This document shows positions 10,172 through 18,586 of a stretch of DNA of 64,000 nucleotides, in pieces. A model generated the notes under the pieces. The model was not told the DNA's origin. It did no database searches and saw nothing but the letters and a program-made list of their open reading frames with translations. The position numbers were made by a program, and so were the translations under genes. Source of the stretch: Aldehydirespirator sp965221215. Its GTDB lineage: Bacteria; Actinomycetota; Acidimicrobiia; Acidimicrobiales; Aldehydirespiratoraceae. The stretch is from contig OZ244872.1 in the NCBI GenBank assembly GCA_965221215.1, positions 2,046,001 to 2,110,000 on the forward strand, written 5' to 3'. The stretch's first letter is position 1; each line of letters opens with the position of its first letter.

Positions 10172-11257
10172 GTGTTTGAGGCGCTGGGCATCGAGCACCT
10201 GACTGATCTGACCACCGGCGAGGCGGTGGCGGCGTTCTTCACTCCGCTGATCATCTTCGCGGTGTTCTTCGTGCTCCAGATCGTCCTGCCCGCCAGGCGG
10301 GTCACCGGCTACGTGAAGGACCGCGACACCGGGGCACCCCGCAACTACCGGCTGAACGGCCTGCTGGTGTTCGTGATCGCGGAGCTGGTGTGGGCCTTCG
10401 GGCTCATCCCGCGCGACTGGTTCTACCGGTCGACGCTGTGGGCCGTTGTCGGGGGCACAGTGTTCTGCGCGATCTTCGCGGTGTGGTCGGTGTTCACCCA
10501 GCCCCCCGGCGAGATCCGCAACCCGTGGCTGGCGCTGTGGGAGGGCCGGTCCCAAGAGCTCCAGCTGTTCGGTGGGCGCATCGACATCAAGATGTGGTGG
10601 TACGTAGTGGGCGGGACGATGCTGTCTCTCAACGCCCTGTCGGGGGCGGCGTGGCACCACAACAACGTCGACGACCCCAACCCGGGCGTGTATCTGTACG
10701 CCGCGTTCTGGACGTTCTACGTGTTCGACTACTTCATCTGGGAGCGGGTCCAGCTCTACACCTACGACCTGATCCACGAGCACATCGGCTTCAAGCTGTG
10801 GTGGGGCGGGTTGGTGGCCTACGGGTGGCTGTTCATCCTGCCGCTGTGGGGCATCGCCCCCCTCAACGACCCCGGATACTCGATCGGGCTCACCTACCTC
10901 TGGCTCATCGGGGTGTCGGTGCTGTTCCTGGTCGGCTGGACCATCGGCCGGGGCGCCAACCTCCAGAAGTACGTGTTCAAGCGGTGGCCGGACCGCAAGT
11001 TCCTGTGGGTCGAGCCGGTGTACATCGAAGCTGGCGAGCGCAAGATCCTGTGCAGCGGGTGGTGGCGCCCCGCCCGCCACTTCAACTACATGGGCGAGGG
11101 GTTCCTGGCCGTCTCGTTCGCGCTGGTGTTCGGCCATCCCGGCAATCTCTGGTCTTGGACCTACTCGATCTTCGTGGTCAGCTTCTTCACCGTCCGCCAG
11201 CGTTTCGACGAGCGCGAGTGCGCCAAGAAATACGGACCCGACAAGTGGGCCGAGTAA
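10172..11257 (+). CDS. ERG4/ERG24 (sterol reductase) family membrane protein
   Basis: 361-residue multi-pass membrane protein of about 8-9 hydrophobic segments. The C-terminal third has the sterol Delta14/Delta24(28)/Delta7-reductase signature: RKFLWVEPVYIEAGERKIL, then LCSGWWRPARHFNYMGEG at residues 290-309, and a terminal RQRFDERECAKKYGPDKW matching the family R-x-x-(R/D)-DE-x-x-C-x-x-KYG-x-x-W tail that binds NADPH. The start is GTG, 6 bases after a TAGAGT box, so probably leaderless. No other sterol genes are in view; the substrate may be a sterol, hopanoid or another lipid. Confidence 0.82.
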   Translation: MFEALGIEHLTDLTTGEAVAAFFTPLIIFAVFFVLQIVLPARRVTGYVKDRDTGAPRNYRLNGLLVFVIAELVWAFGLIPRDWFYRSTLWAVVGGTVFCAIFAVWSVFTQPPGEIRNPWLALWEGRSQELQLFGGRIDIKMWWYVVGGTMLSLNALSGAAWHHNNVDDPNPGVYLYAAFWTFYVFDYFIWERVQLYTYDLIHEHIGFKLWWGGLVAYGWLFILPLWGIAPLNDPGYSIGLTYLWLIGVSVLFLVGWTIGRGANLQKYVFKRWPDRKFLWVEPVYIEAGERKILCSGWWRPARHFNYMGEGFLAVSFALVFGHPGNLWSWTYSIFVVSFFTVRQRFDERECAKKYGPDKWAE

Positions 11258-11389
11258 CAGAAGCGGGTGCCATACCGAATCTTCCCCGGCATCTACTGAC
11301 CCCTTCTCGCCAACACGGCAATGCTGTGAAAATCTGCTACGGGCGCGTTTAGGTTGCGGATTGGTTGCTTAATCCATATTGTGGTGCCG

Positions 11390-12151
11390 ATGGCGACCAT
11401 CGACGACCTCCTCGGCTCGGATCCCGACACCGCGGCCCGAGCCGCGGTGGGCGCAATTCCAGACTTCGTCGCCGAGATGGACGAGCTCGCTCCCGCGGTA
11501 GCGGCCGGCTGCGGCCGGTCGGTGCTGTTCAACTACTGGGGGGCCGTCGACAGCGCCGCCCAGCGGTTGACAGCTCTGCCCGCGAAGGATCCCGACACCG
11601 CCGAACGGGCCGCAACGGGATACTTCCTGTTGCGCAGCAACGCGGCGGAGCTGTTGTGGACGGCGCCCACCGTCGACGGCACCGGGGTTCTGACCGCGCT
11701 GGTGGACCGGTTCAGGGTCCTCGTCGGCGGACTGGCGCGCCCCCCGCGTCGTGGCGGCACGGCCTTGGACCGGGCTGTGTTCCACCGGGTCGTCATGACG
11801 CTGGCCGACATCGACTTCGAACGCCGCGTCGACGAGCCGCTGAGGCGGGCTATGGCGACGCTGGCACTGACCAGCAGCGACGTCGCAAAGGCGATGGGGG
11901 TGACCCGCCAGGCCGTCGACAAGTGGCTGCGATCCGGAGCCCCGGCCGAGCGCCTCGACCGTATCGGCGCGCTCGCTGAGATCGCCGACATTCTCAGGCA
12001 CCGCCTGCGCGACGGAATGCCCGCCGCCGTCGCACGCCGGCCCGCCGACGCTTACGGGGGCCGCAGCATGCTCGAGATGATCGCCGACGGCGAACACCGC
12101 GAACTGCTGGAGTCAGTGCGGGCGAGCTTCGACTACACGCGCGTCGCGTGA
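11390..12151 (+). CDS. Xre/MbcA/ParS-type (DUF2384) antitoxin
   Basis: About 253 residues. The C-terminal half has a helix-turn-helix (SSDVAKAMGVTRQAVDKWLRSG) and a DUF2384-like region ending SMLEMIADGEHRELLESVRASFDY, typical of antitoxins paired with RES toxins. The N-terminal extension of about 140 residues is unfamiliar. ATG 11390 follows a TATTGT box by 7 bases. The stop lies 1 base before the GTG of the RES gene, the normal order for this toxin-antitoxin type. The antitoxin is intact although its toxin is frameshifted. Confidence 0.8.
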   Translation: MATIDDLLGSDPDTAARAAVGAIPDFVAEMDELAPAVAAGCGRSVLFNYWGAVDSAAQRLTALPAKDPDTAERAATGYFLLRSNAAELLWTAPTVDGTGVLTALVDRFRVLVGGLARPPRRGGTALDRAVFHRVVMTLADIDFERRVDEPLRRAMATLALTSSDVAKAMGVTRQAVDKWLRSGAPAERLDRIGALAEIADILRHRLRDGMPAAVARRPADAYGGRSMLEMIADGEHRELLESVRASFDYTRVA

Positions 12152-12152
12152 C

Positions 12153-12658
12153 GTGCGCAGCGTCGCCGTCGGCGGGACCTACTGCCGCGTCGCCGATCCC
12201 CGCTGGGACGATCCCTCGACACCGGCCACGCCGCGGTGTCGGGGCAGCGCTGGAACCCGGCCGGGGTCGCCTGCCTGTACCTAAACGACGACATGGCCAC
12301 GGCCCGCAGCAACCTCGTCCACCGCTTCGCAGGCCTCCCCTATGGGCCCGAGGACCTCGAACCCGCCGAGGCGCCGGTGCTGATCGTCGTCGAGGTGCCC
12401 GCAGGCCGAGCCCTCGACGCGGTTTCCGACGAGGGACTGAGCGCGGTCGGGCTGCCCGTCACCTACCCGCTCGACAGCGACGGCAACGTTGTCGCCCACA
12501 GCGTCTGCCAACCCATCGGGGCGGCCGCTTCCGACGCCGGGCTCGACGGCGTCGCGTGCCGTTCGGCCGCGGCCGACGGCGGCCGCGAACTCGCCTGGTT
12601 TCCGCGCTTTGAGCCAGCTGTCGCGACCGAGCGCCTGTCCTTCGAAGCCTGGTGGTGA
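12153..12658 (+). pseudogene. RES-domain toxin, frameshifted
   Basis: RES toxins are NAD+-degrading partners of DUF2384 antitoxins. From GTG 12153 the frame reads VRSVAVGGTYCRVADPRWDDP, then shifts at 12213-12217 and continues in another frame as DTGHAAVSGQRWNPAG...ERLSFEAWW. One missing base, most simply a C in the CCCTC run, joins the two halves exactly where the family needs continuity. The RES hallmarks Arg (YCRVAD), GQRWNPAG and Tyr (CLYL) are otherwise kept. It could be a real null allele or a homopolymer sequencing error. Confidence 0.8.
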
Positions 12659-12851
12659 TGCAACACCTCTCTTGGCCTGTGCCGCGCTTCCCCGCACTGC
12701 CGTCAAGGAGGCTGAACAACGCTCACATGTGCTCCCGTTCGCGGGGGTGGACAGCGGGCGGGGGGTAGCGTCGCTGGGATGAACTCCGGGAGTGGACCGC
12801 ATCAAGGGAGCGCGTAGCAGCCGGAGAAGCCGTCAGCCGCGGACTCTTTGG

Positions 12852-14296
12852 GGTGGCGTCTCATCGCCGGTGTAATAGCAGCAGGGGCGTAGGTTCCTTC
12901 AGAGAGATGTCGACTCAAGAAGGAGACCTACGCCCGTGCCTGCACGAGTATCGCCCACAGAAGCTGTCCGCGCCGAGATCGACGAGTTGTTCGGCTCGGG
13001 ACGCGACATCGCGGAGGTCCTCGAGGAGGTGATGCGCCTGTCGGCGCGGCTTGTGTTGCAGCAGGTCCTCGAGGATGAGGTCACGGCCTGGCTGGGCCGG
13101 GGCTGGAACTCGCGTGCCGAGGGCGGGCGCGCCGGTCAGCGCAACGGCTACGGCGACTTGACGGTCAAGACCACCGCGGGGCCCGTGGCGCTGCGCCGCC
13201 CGAAGCTGCGCAACACCGCCGAGGCGTTCGCGTCGCAGCTTCTGGGCAAAGGCGTGGTGCGCTCTGAGCCGCTGGAGGCGCTGGTGATCTCAGCGTGGGT
13301 GCGGGGCCTGTCTGACCGCGACATCGAGGCCTTGTTGGCGGAGGCGCTGGGACCGGAGGCCGCTTTGTCGAGGTCCACCGCGTCGCGGATCTGCGCGCGG
13401 CTGCGTGAGGAGTTCGACACGTTCCGCAGCTCAGACCTCTCCGATATCGAGCTGGACTACCTGTTCGTTGACGGCAGCCACTTCAAGATGCACGACGGGT
13501 CACGCGCTGAACCGGTGCTGGTCGCCTACGGCATCACTACCCTCGGCCGGCCGGTGCTGCTGGCCGTGGAGCCCGGCGGCGACGAGTCCTACGACGCCTG
13601 GGCAGACTTCCTCGAAGACCTCACCGGCCGGGGGCTGCGGCCGCCGCTGCTGGTCGTCTCAGACGGCGCCGCGGGCCTCATCGGCGCCATCGAGACCAAA
13701 ATGGCCTCCTCGCTGCGCCAGCGGTGCCTCATCCACCGCTGCCGCAACGTGTTGGCCAAGGTCCCCGCCGGTCGCCGAGACGAGCTCAAGGCCGCGTTCT
13801 GGGCGATCTTCGACCTGCCCGACGGCATCGAGCCCGGCCAGGGGGCCGTGAGCGCGGCACAAGCCGGCATCGACGGCTTCGCCCGCCGCTACCAAAGCGA
13901 GTTCCCCGCCGCCGTGAAGTGCCTGCTCACCGACCGCGCCGCGCTCACCGCGCACCTGCGGTTCCCCGCAGAGCACCACCGCAGGATCCGCCACACCAAC
14001 CTGATCGAGCGCACCTTCGGCGAGACCCGCCGAAGAGTCAAAGTCATCGGCCGGCTCCCCGGCGAAGCCAGCTGCCTCACACTGGTATGGGCCGTGCTCG
14101 ACCGGGCCTCAAACGGCTGGCGAGGCCTCACCTACACACCCGCCATCGCCCGAGCCCTCACCGAGCTCCGACACCAACTCCACCAACCCGCCCGCACCAA
14201 CACCGACCAGCCCGACCGCACCGTCACACGCGCCGCCTAACATGACCACCGGAACCTGCGCCCCAACCGCTATTACACCCAATCTGGGACGCCACC
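12852..14296 (+). mobile_element. IS256-family insertion sequence
   Basis: 1445 bp. Ends start GGTGGCGTC and match after an 8-base divergent block in GGTGTAATAGC, then in GGGGCG(T/C)AGGTTCC, giving terminal inverted repeats of about 46 bp with mismatches. The 8-bp CTCTTTGG lies on both sides (12844-12851 and 14297-14304) as a perfect target duplication, the size expected for this family. One transposase gene fills the element. The intact duplication and open frame suggest a fairly recent insertion. Confidence 0.95.
12936..14240 (+). CDS. IS256-family transposase
   Basis: 434-residue Mutator/IS256 DDE transposase. Catalytic residues by count are Asp179 (LFVDGSHFK), Asp243 (VVSDGAAG) and Glu358 (LIERTFGETRR), with the typical CLIHRCRNVLAKV between the second Asp and the Glu. 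GTG 12936 has AAGGAG 9 bases upstream. The frame is undamaged, so the element could still be active. Confidence 0.96.
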   Translation: MPARVSPTEAVRAEIDELFGSGRDIAEVLEEVMRLSARLVLQQVLEDEVTAWLGRGWNSRAEGGRAGQRNGYGDLTVKTTAGPVALRRPKLRNTAEAFASQLLGKGVVRSEPLEALVISAWVRGLSDRDIEALLAEALGPEAALSRSTASRICARLREEFDTFRSSDLSDIELDYLFVDGSHFKMHDGSRAEPVLVAYGITTLGRPVLLAVEPGGDESYDAWADFLEDLTGRGLRPPLLVVSDGAAGLIGAIETKMASSLRQRCLIHRCRNVLAKVPAGRRDELKAAFWAIFDLPDGIEPGQGAVSAAQAGIDGFARRYQSEFPAAVKCLLTDRAALTAHLRFPAEHHRRIRHTNLIERTFGETRRRVKVIGRLPGEASCLTLVWAVLDRASNGWRGLTYTPAIARALTELRHQLHQPARTNTDQPDRTVTRAA

Positions 14297-14688
14297 CTCT
14301 TTGGGACGATTATGCCGAAGCCGCTACGGCAGCGGCGTTGTTGGAGACTGCAAACCACAACTTTCTCGATTGGCGATATGCGATGGAGCCGGGGGGTGCC
14401 ACAGGAGGCATACCGAAGCCACTACTCACGGTTGCAATTGCAGTGACTCTCGTAGGGATGGACCGACTTGCCGAGTGGCAGCAGACCAACGGCATCTCTG
14501 CACCTGCTAGCTAGGCACGCGCGCTCCAGGGGTTAGGCAGGCCCAAGGCCACGTTCGCTTGCGCTTACGCGCTTTCGAGAACGCGCCGGAACTCCAAGCC
14601 CGGCCGTGGTGCGGCAATGCGAAAGGCTCGGCCCCGTCTGTGCTTCTTCCGGCTGGACCATCAAGTGACCCTCGGCCTTCCGTGGGTG

Positions 14689-15006
14689 TCACCGGCGCGG
14701 CTGACCGGGCGGGGCTTCGGCGAGCGCCTGCTGGATCCGGCGCTCGGCGGCGGTGCGAGGCTGGCGCAGCCGCAACGGCGGCAGATCGAACTCGGCTACG
14801 AGCGCCTTGCCGAGCTCATGCAAGACACGGGCGGCGCGGTCGGCTCGCATCTTTTTGCCTCGCCCTTGTTCGAGGTTGATGATCCACTGACGCGAGGTTC
14901 CGGCCCGGCGAGCCAGTTCGGACTGGCTCATGGCTGCTTCCTGTCGCAGCCTCCGCATTAGAGCCCCCAGCTCAACGGCGGTACCGATCCTGATGGCGGC
15001 GCCCAT
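14689..15006 (-). CDS. second Xre-family HTH protein of the hip locus
   Basis: 105 residues. An HTH_3 domain spans about residues 13-70 (LGALMRRLRQEAAMSQSELA, then RRAGTSRQWIINLEQGRG), followed by a Pro/Arg-rich tail. ATG 15006 overlaps the hipA stop by one base (TGATG), so it is translated with hipA. A HipB-like gene already lies upstream of hipA, so this trio has two DNA-binding partners. It could be a second antitoxin or a regulator. Confidence 0.78.
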   Translation of the reverse strand: MGAAIRIGTAVELGALMRRLRQEAAMSQSELARRAGTSRQWIINLEQGRGKKMRADRAARVLHELGKALVAEFDLPPLRLRQPRTAAERRIQQALAEAPPGQPRR

Positions 15007-16274
15007 CAAGACGCCCGAGGCCCGTGCCTGCCGCTCACGGCGGCTGCATGGGCCAAGATTTGTTCGCCGATCCGTTGGGCCGATTCTGCCGCCCACGGCG
15101 GGCACCGGCTCACTGCCGTCACGAACGCCTGCGGGAGCCGGGCAACCAGGGCGTCGATCTCGTCCGCCCCGACGCCCACATTCATCTGCTTGGCGATGGC
15201 CGTCCAGTCTTCGACGGTCTCAGCAGGTGAACCTGCAAAGCGCATGGCCTGCGGCAGCGCGGCGCCCGGCTCTGCATAGGGAGCGCTCGATACCAGGTCG
15301 TACAGCGGCGCAAGCCGCGGCAGGCCGTCGCCGAGAATGACGCCGTAGTTCTTGGCATGCGCGTCCGTGTTGCCGATCAGCCAGCTGTAGACGAGCGCCA
15401 TGAAGAACGGTCGCCCCGCACCGTGGCGACCGAAACGTCCCAGGAGAGCCAGAACCGCTTCGGGTGTCGGACCGCCGTCGGCCTGGTACTTGAGGCGGGG
15501 ACCGTAGCCGAGCGCCTGGCACACGTCTTCGGAATGGACACGGCGCAGATCGGTGTCAGCGGCTCGCCTGTCGAAGCGTTCTGACACCAGACAAACCTCG
15601 CCCTCGAAGGACTCCAGAGTTGTGGCCGCGGCGTCCAACCCGACCAGCGCTGCCGCCGACTGGCAAAGGTGCTCGTTCACGGCAACGGACTGGCGAACCC
15701 TCGCGTTGAGATGCGCTCGCTGGGGCTTGAAGACGTGGGACGTGGCCGCTGTGCCGGTAGGCAAGTGCCATGCGCCGGCCACCAAGCGCAGCGCCATCTT
15801 GGGCTGCGCCCCCGGCAGCGACAGTCTCAGATTCTCCAGGCTCGGCTCGAAGCGGGGCTCCTGCGGCTCTGTGAGCAGCCGCAATGCGGCGGCGATGTCG
15901 GTGTCGGAGAGACGTTCGAGTCCGCCGGCCGAGCGGTCCTCGGGCAGAGTGGCGACCGTGTGGAACTGCACAGCGCCGGCGCATTCCAGACCCGCCGGGG
16001 TGGACAGGAGATCGAACGGGCGGGCCGATCCCGCTCCTAGCGCCCGGACCCATCTCGCCCTTGTCACGTCGTTGTCGGGCAGCAGCCCATCCATCCAATC
16101 GCCGATGTCCGCGGCGGCTCGCCGGCCGTGCGGAACCGACAGCGACAACGGCACTGCCGACGCCGGGCGCTCAGAGCGATACGAGAAGAGGACCGCCTCC
16201 CGACGCGACCGCACAGCCACACCGGCGGGCTCGCCATGCACGAACACCCACAGCTCGTTGTTTCGGTCAGGCAT
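15006..16274 (-). CDS. hipA: HipA-type serine/threonine kinase toxin
   Basis: 422-residue full-length HipA-fold kinase. HipA toxins phosphorylate aminoacyl-tRNA synthetases and induce dormancy. Features: N-terminal subdomain, Ser/Gly loop SLPGAQPKMAL at residues 152-162 (Ser152 is the autophosphorylation-type position), RFDR, HSEDVCQALG, catalytic GNTDAHAKNYG with Asp304 and Asn309, and the metal-binding LAPLYDLVSS. No key residue is missing. ATG 16274 overlaps hipB by 8 bases. Confidence 0.93.
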   Translation of the reverse strand: MPDRNNELWVFVHGEPAGVAVRSRREAVLFSYRSERPASAVPLSLSVPHGRRAAADIGDWMDGLLPDNDVTRARWVRALGAGSARPFDLLSTPAGLECAGAVQFHTVATLPEDRSAGGLERLSDTDIAAALRLLTEPQEPRFEPSLENLRLSLPGAQPKMALRLVAGAWHLPTGTAATSHVFKPQRAHLNARVRQSVAVNEHLCQSAAALVGLDAAATTLESFEGEVCLVSERFDRRAADTDLRRVHSEDVCQALGYGPRLKYQADGGPTPEAVLALLGRFGRHGAGRPFFMALVYSWLIGNTDAHAKNYGVILGDGLPRLAPLYDLVSSAPYAEPGAALPQAMRFAGSPAETVEDWTAIAKQMNVGVGADEIDALVARLPQAFVTAVSRCPPWAAESAQRIGEQILAHAAAVSGRHGPRAS

Positions 16275-16503
16275 CTGGCTGGGGGCAGTCGCGCGCTCCC
16301 ACGGTTGCGCCTAGAACAGTGAGCGTCTTCAACAGGTCTCCAAGCGACGGGATGCGGTCTCCGCGCTCGATCTGCGACACCCACGCCTGCGACCGGTTGA
16401 CAGCAGCCGCTAGCTCTTCCTGGCTCAAGTCGCGGCGCTGGCGCAGGTGGCGCACGGCGAGACTCAGCTGCGCCGGCGTCACCAAAGGGAGGGTGTCTGT
16501 CAC
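16267..16503 (-). CDS. hipB: HipB-type HTH antitoxin
   Basis: 78 residues from GTG 16503: VTDTLPLVTPAQLSLAVRHL, then an HTH_3 fold (RRDLSQEELAAAVNRSQAWV) ending GARDCPQPDA. It is expected to bind HipA and repress its own operon. GTG 16503 is preferred over the longer frame at 16626: a TAAAGT box ends 7 bases upstream, and the longer version would extend into palindromic DNA beside the tRNA. Confidence 0.85.
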   Translation of the reverse strand: MTDTLPLVTPAQLSLAVRHLRQRRDLSQEELAAAVNRSQAWVSQIERGDRIPSLGDLLKTLTVLGATVGARDCPQPDA

Positions 16504-16504
16504 G

Positions 16505-16529
16505 TATCGCACTTTATCGCGAGTATCGC
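16505..16529 (-). promoter_or_regulatory. hipB promoter with triple TATCGC operator
   Basis: Three direct copies of TATCGC on the plus strand (16505-16510, 16515-16520, 16524-16529) spaced 9-10 bases, one helical turn apart. They overlap the TAAAGT -10 box (16511-16516) of the hipB transcript. This is the arrangement expected for HipB autorepression; binding is inferred. Confidence 0.6.
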
Positions 16530-16589
16530 GAACCGTGACATGAGGGGCGACACCTACAACCTTGCGGTCGTGCCAGCCAGTCCAATGTC

Positions 16590-16624
16590 CCATATATGGA
16601 TCGTTGATACGCCCATATATGGGC
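16590..16624. promoter_or_regulatory. paired CCATATATGG palindromes
   Basis: CCATATATGG occurs at 16590-16599 and 16613-16622, the second within a perfect 14-bp palindrome GCCCATATATGGGC. Starts are 23 bases apart. They lie between tRNA-Ala and hipB in an AT-rich pocket. They may be a second operator or a cruciform site; function unknown. Confidence 0.5.
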
Positions 16625-16649
16625 ATGCGGTTTGGCGCATGGCCAGCGG

Positions 16650-16723
16650 TGGAGGTGAGGGGACTCGAACCCCTGGCCTCCTCGATGCGACCGAGGCGCT
16701 CTAGCCAACTGAGCTACACCCCC
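16650..16723 (-). tRNA. tRNA-Ala(CGC)
   Basis: Folds as a cloverleaf on the minus strand. The acceptor GGGGGTG pairs with CACCTCC and includes the G3:U70 pair that identifies alanine tRNA. The anticodon stem CCTCG/CGAGG encloses loop GTCGCAT with anticodon CGC; the T arm is CAGGGGTTCGAGTCCCCTC-like and the discriminator is A. CCA is not encoded. It borders the toxin-antitoxin patch. Confidence 0.96.
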
Positions 16724-16810
16724 GCGGGAAGCCGAGAGTTTAGCGGCGCATCGAAAACGTGGGGCGGCGAAAGTGTGCCGGAGGCGAGGCTCGGATCGCC
16801 TACAGGTGGG

Positions 16811-17332
16811 TCAGCCGTTGGCTACCCGTCCCAGGGGCATGGTGGCCGCTTCGGCGGGCGCGGGCCGATCGGGATACAGCACCCGCACCTCGGCCAGGGT
16901 TGCCGCCGGGGCCGGCTGGCGGTTGAGCGATCCGAAGGCGAACAGCACCAGCACCAGGTCGACGATCACATGCACGGCCAAGGCAGCCGACCCGGCCACG
17001 GGCACGGCCAGCAGCGACACCAGCGCCGCCGCCAGCAGCACTGCGGCCACACGACGGCGGCGGCGGAGGGCCTGCCGGCGGGTCCGGGGCGGCTCCAGCA
17101 GATCTTGGAGACTCCATGGGCCCAAGCCGCCGGCGCCGAGGCCAGCGACGGTTCCGAAACCTGTCAGGGGGGCTCGATCCCGGCTGGCGGCCACGGCGGA
17201 TCCGCTGAAGGGTCGGCCCACGTCAACCAAGCCGTCGCTGCGCCGAAGCCCCGATGTCCGCTTCTCCCGGAACCACAGCGCGAAGTACCCCAGCCACGCC
17301 GCGGCCAGCACTACCAACACGATCAGGGTCAC
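16811..17332 (-). CDS. conserved actinobacterial-type membrane protein, unknown
   Basis: 173 residues from GTG 17332, which has GAGGAGGAGG 8 bases upstream. One N-terminal membrane segment (VTLIVLVVLAAAWLGYFALW), a linker of about 75 residues with SLQDLLEPPRTRRQALRRRR, then two hydrophobic segments (AAVLLAAALVSLLAVPVAGS and VIVDLVLVLFAF) before a short cytosolic tail. This layout is common in uncharacterised actinobacterial proteins near division or translation genes. No function can be given. Confidence 0.75.
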   Translation of the reverse strand: MTLIVLVVLAAAWLGYFALWFREKRTSGLRRSDGLVDVGRPFSGSAVAASRDRAPLTGFGTVAGLGAGGLGPWSLQDLLEPPRTRRQALRRRRRVAAVLLAAALVSLLAVPVAGSAALAVHVIVDLVLVLFAFGSLNRQPAPAATLAEVRVLYPDRPAPAEAATMPLGRVANG

Positions 17333-17593
17333 TGGTAGATCCTCCTCCTCGTACGCACGAATCGGGTCGCCGACGCTGCTCACGGCACACACTGGCGCAC
17401 CGCACCGCCGCTTTGACGACCCGTACATGCATACGACGGTTCCGCCAGAATGACATGTGAGACCGGCCCAGTGGTGGACCCTCGCTCACCTACTAGAACA
17501 TGCGCTACGCCCCGCGCATCATCTTGCGCTCGCGCTTGGTCTCCGACACCGGGCCTCGCCTGGCCTGCGCGTGCGGCGCTAGCCTGCGGGACG

Positions 17594-18577
17594 ATGGCGG
17601 CCCCACTGGTTGACAGCTTCGGGAGAGTCCACCGCGACCTGCGCATCTCGGTGACCGACCGGTGCAACTTCCGCTGCACCTACTGCATGCCCGCCGAGGG
17701 GCTGGAGTGGGTGCCCCGCCACGATCTGCTGACCTTCGAGGAGATCGCCCGGGTGGCCCGCATCATGGTCGAGCGCTACGGCATCGACGGCATCCGCCTC
17801 ACCGGCGGCGAGCCCACGGTGAGGGCCAACCTGCCGGTGCTGGTGAAGATGCTGTCGGAACTTGGCACTGACCTCGCCCTGACCACCAACGGGGTGTCGC
17901 TGCCGCTGCTGGCCGCCGAGCTGCACGCCGCGGGCCTGCGGCGGGTGAACGTGTCGTGCGACTCGCTGCGCCCCGAGCGGTTCGCCGAGCTCACCCGGCG
18001 CGACGGCCTCACCAGGGTGCTCGAGGGCATCGACGCCGCGGTTGGCGCGGGCTTCGACCCGGTGAAGGTCAACTGCGTGGTGATGCGGGGCGTGAACGAC
18101 GACGAGATAGCCGACTTCGTCGACTTCGGCCGCAGCCGGGGCGTGGAAGTCCGCTTCATCGAGTTCATGCCCCTCGATGCCGACGGGATCTGGAACAACG
18201 ACCTGGTGGTGCCGGTGGACGAGATCCTGGCCGGCGTCAGCCGGGCCTGCGCAGTGGCGCCGGTGGAGCGCACTTCGGCGCCGGCCACCCGCTACCGGTT
18301 CGCCGACGGGTCGGGCTCGGTGGGGATCGTGGCCTCGGTCAGCGACTCGTTCTGCTCGACCTGCGACCGGGTGCGTCTCACCGCCGACGGCCAGTTCCGC
18401 AACTGTCTGTTCGCGGTGACCGAGACCGACGTTCGGGCCCTGCTGCGATCCGGGGCCGACGACGACGAGATCGCGGCCGCCGTCGGCGAGTCGGTGGCGT
18501 CGAAGTGGGCCGGGCACCAGATCAACCGGGTCCACTTCGTGCGGCCCCGCCGATCGATGTCACAGATCGGCGGCTAG
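17594..18577 (+). CDS. moaA: GTP 3',8-cyclase MoaA
   Basis: 327-residue radical SAM enzyme converting GTP to 3',8-cyclo-GTP in molybdopterin synthesis. The SAM cluster motif CNFRCTYC is near residue 26, RLTGGEPTVR follows, and the C-terminal cluster cysteines are in SDSFCSTCDRVRLTADGQFRNCLF. The usual C-terminal GG ends the protein (QIGG), as required for activation. ATG 17594 lies 8 bases after a TAGCCT box, so probably leaderless. moaC follows after 9 bases. Confidence 0.97.
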   Translation: MAAPLVDSFGRVHRDLRISVTDRCNFRCTYCMPAEGLEWVPRHDLLTFEEIARVARIMVERYGIDGIRLTGGEPTVRANLPVLVKMLSELGTDLALTTNGVSLPLLAAELHAAGLRRVNVSCDSLRPERFAELTRRDGLTRVLEGIDAAVGAGFDPVKVNCVVMRGVNDDEIADFVDFGRSRGVEVRFIEFMPLDADGIWNNDLVVPVDEILAGVSRACAVAPVERTSAPATRYRFADGSGSVGIVASVSDSFCSTCDRVRLTADGQFRNCLFAVTETDVRALLRSGADDDEIAAAVGESVASKWAGHQINRVHFVRPRRSMSQIGG

Positions 18578-18586
18578 GGGTCCGTC

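Larger units (their letters stand above)
12792..14514 (+). pseudogene. small unknown gene split by the IS element
   Basis: If the IS (12852-14296) and one copy of the 8-bp target duplication are removed, the frame reads through from GTG 12792 (VDRIKGARSSRRSRQPR) into TLWDDYAEAATAAALLETAN and on to QQTNGISAPAS, stop at 14514: about 89 residues. The part after the IS has no known domain. Base composition is less GC-biased than in core genes. The disrupted product is not recognised; it may have belonged to the flanking toxin-antitoxin patch. Confidence 0.6.

Noticed and set aside
12281..12805. Minus-strand 174-residue frame opposite the RES gene
   Set aside because: The plus strand carries clear RES motifs across the same bases and the minus frame has none.
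12869..14279. IS borders at GGTGTAATAG / CTATTACACC
   Set aside because: Those inner repeats lack a target duplication; extending outward to GGTGGCGTC gives a longer inverted repeat and a perfect 8-bp duplication.
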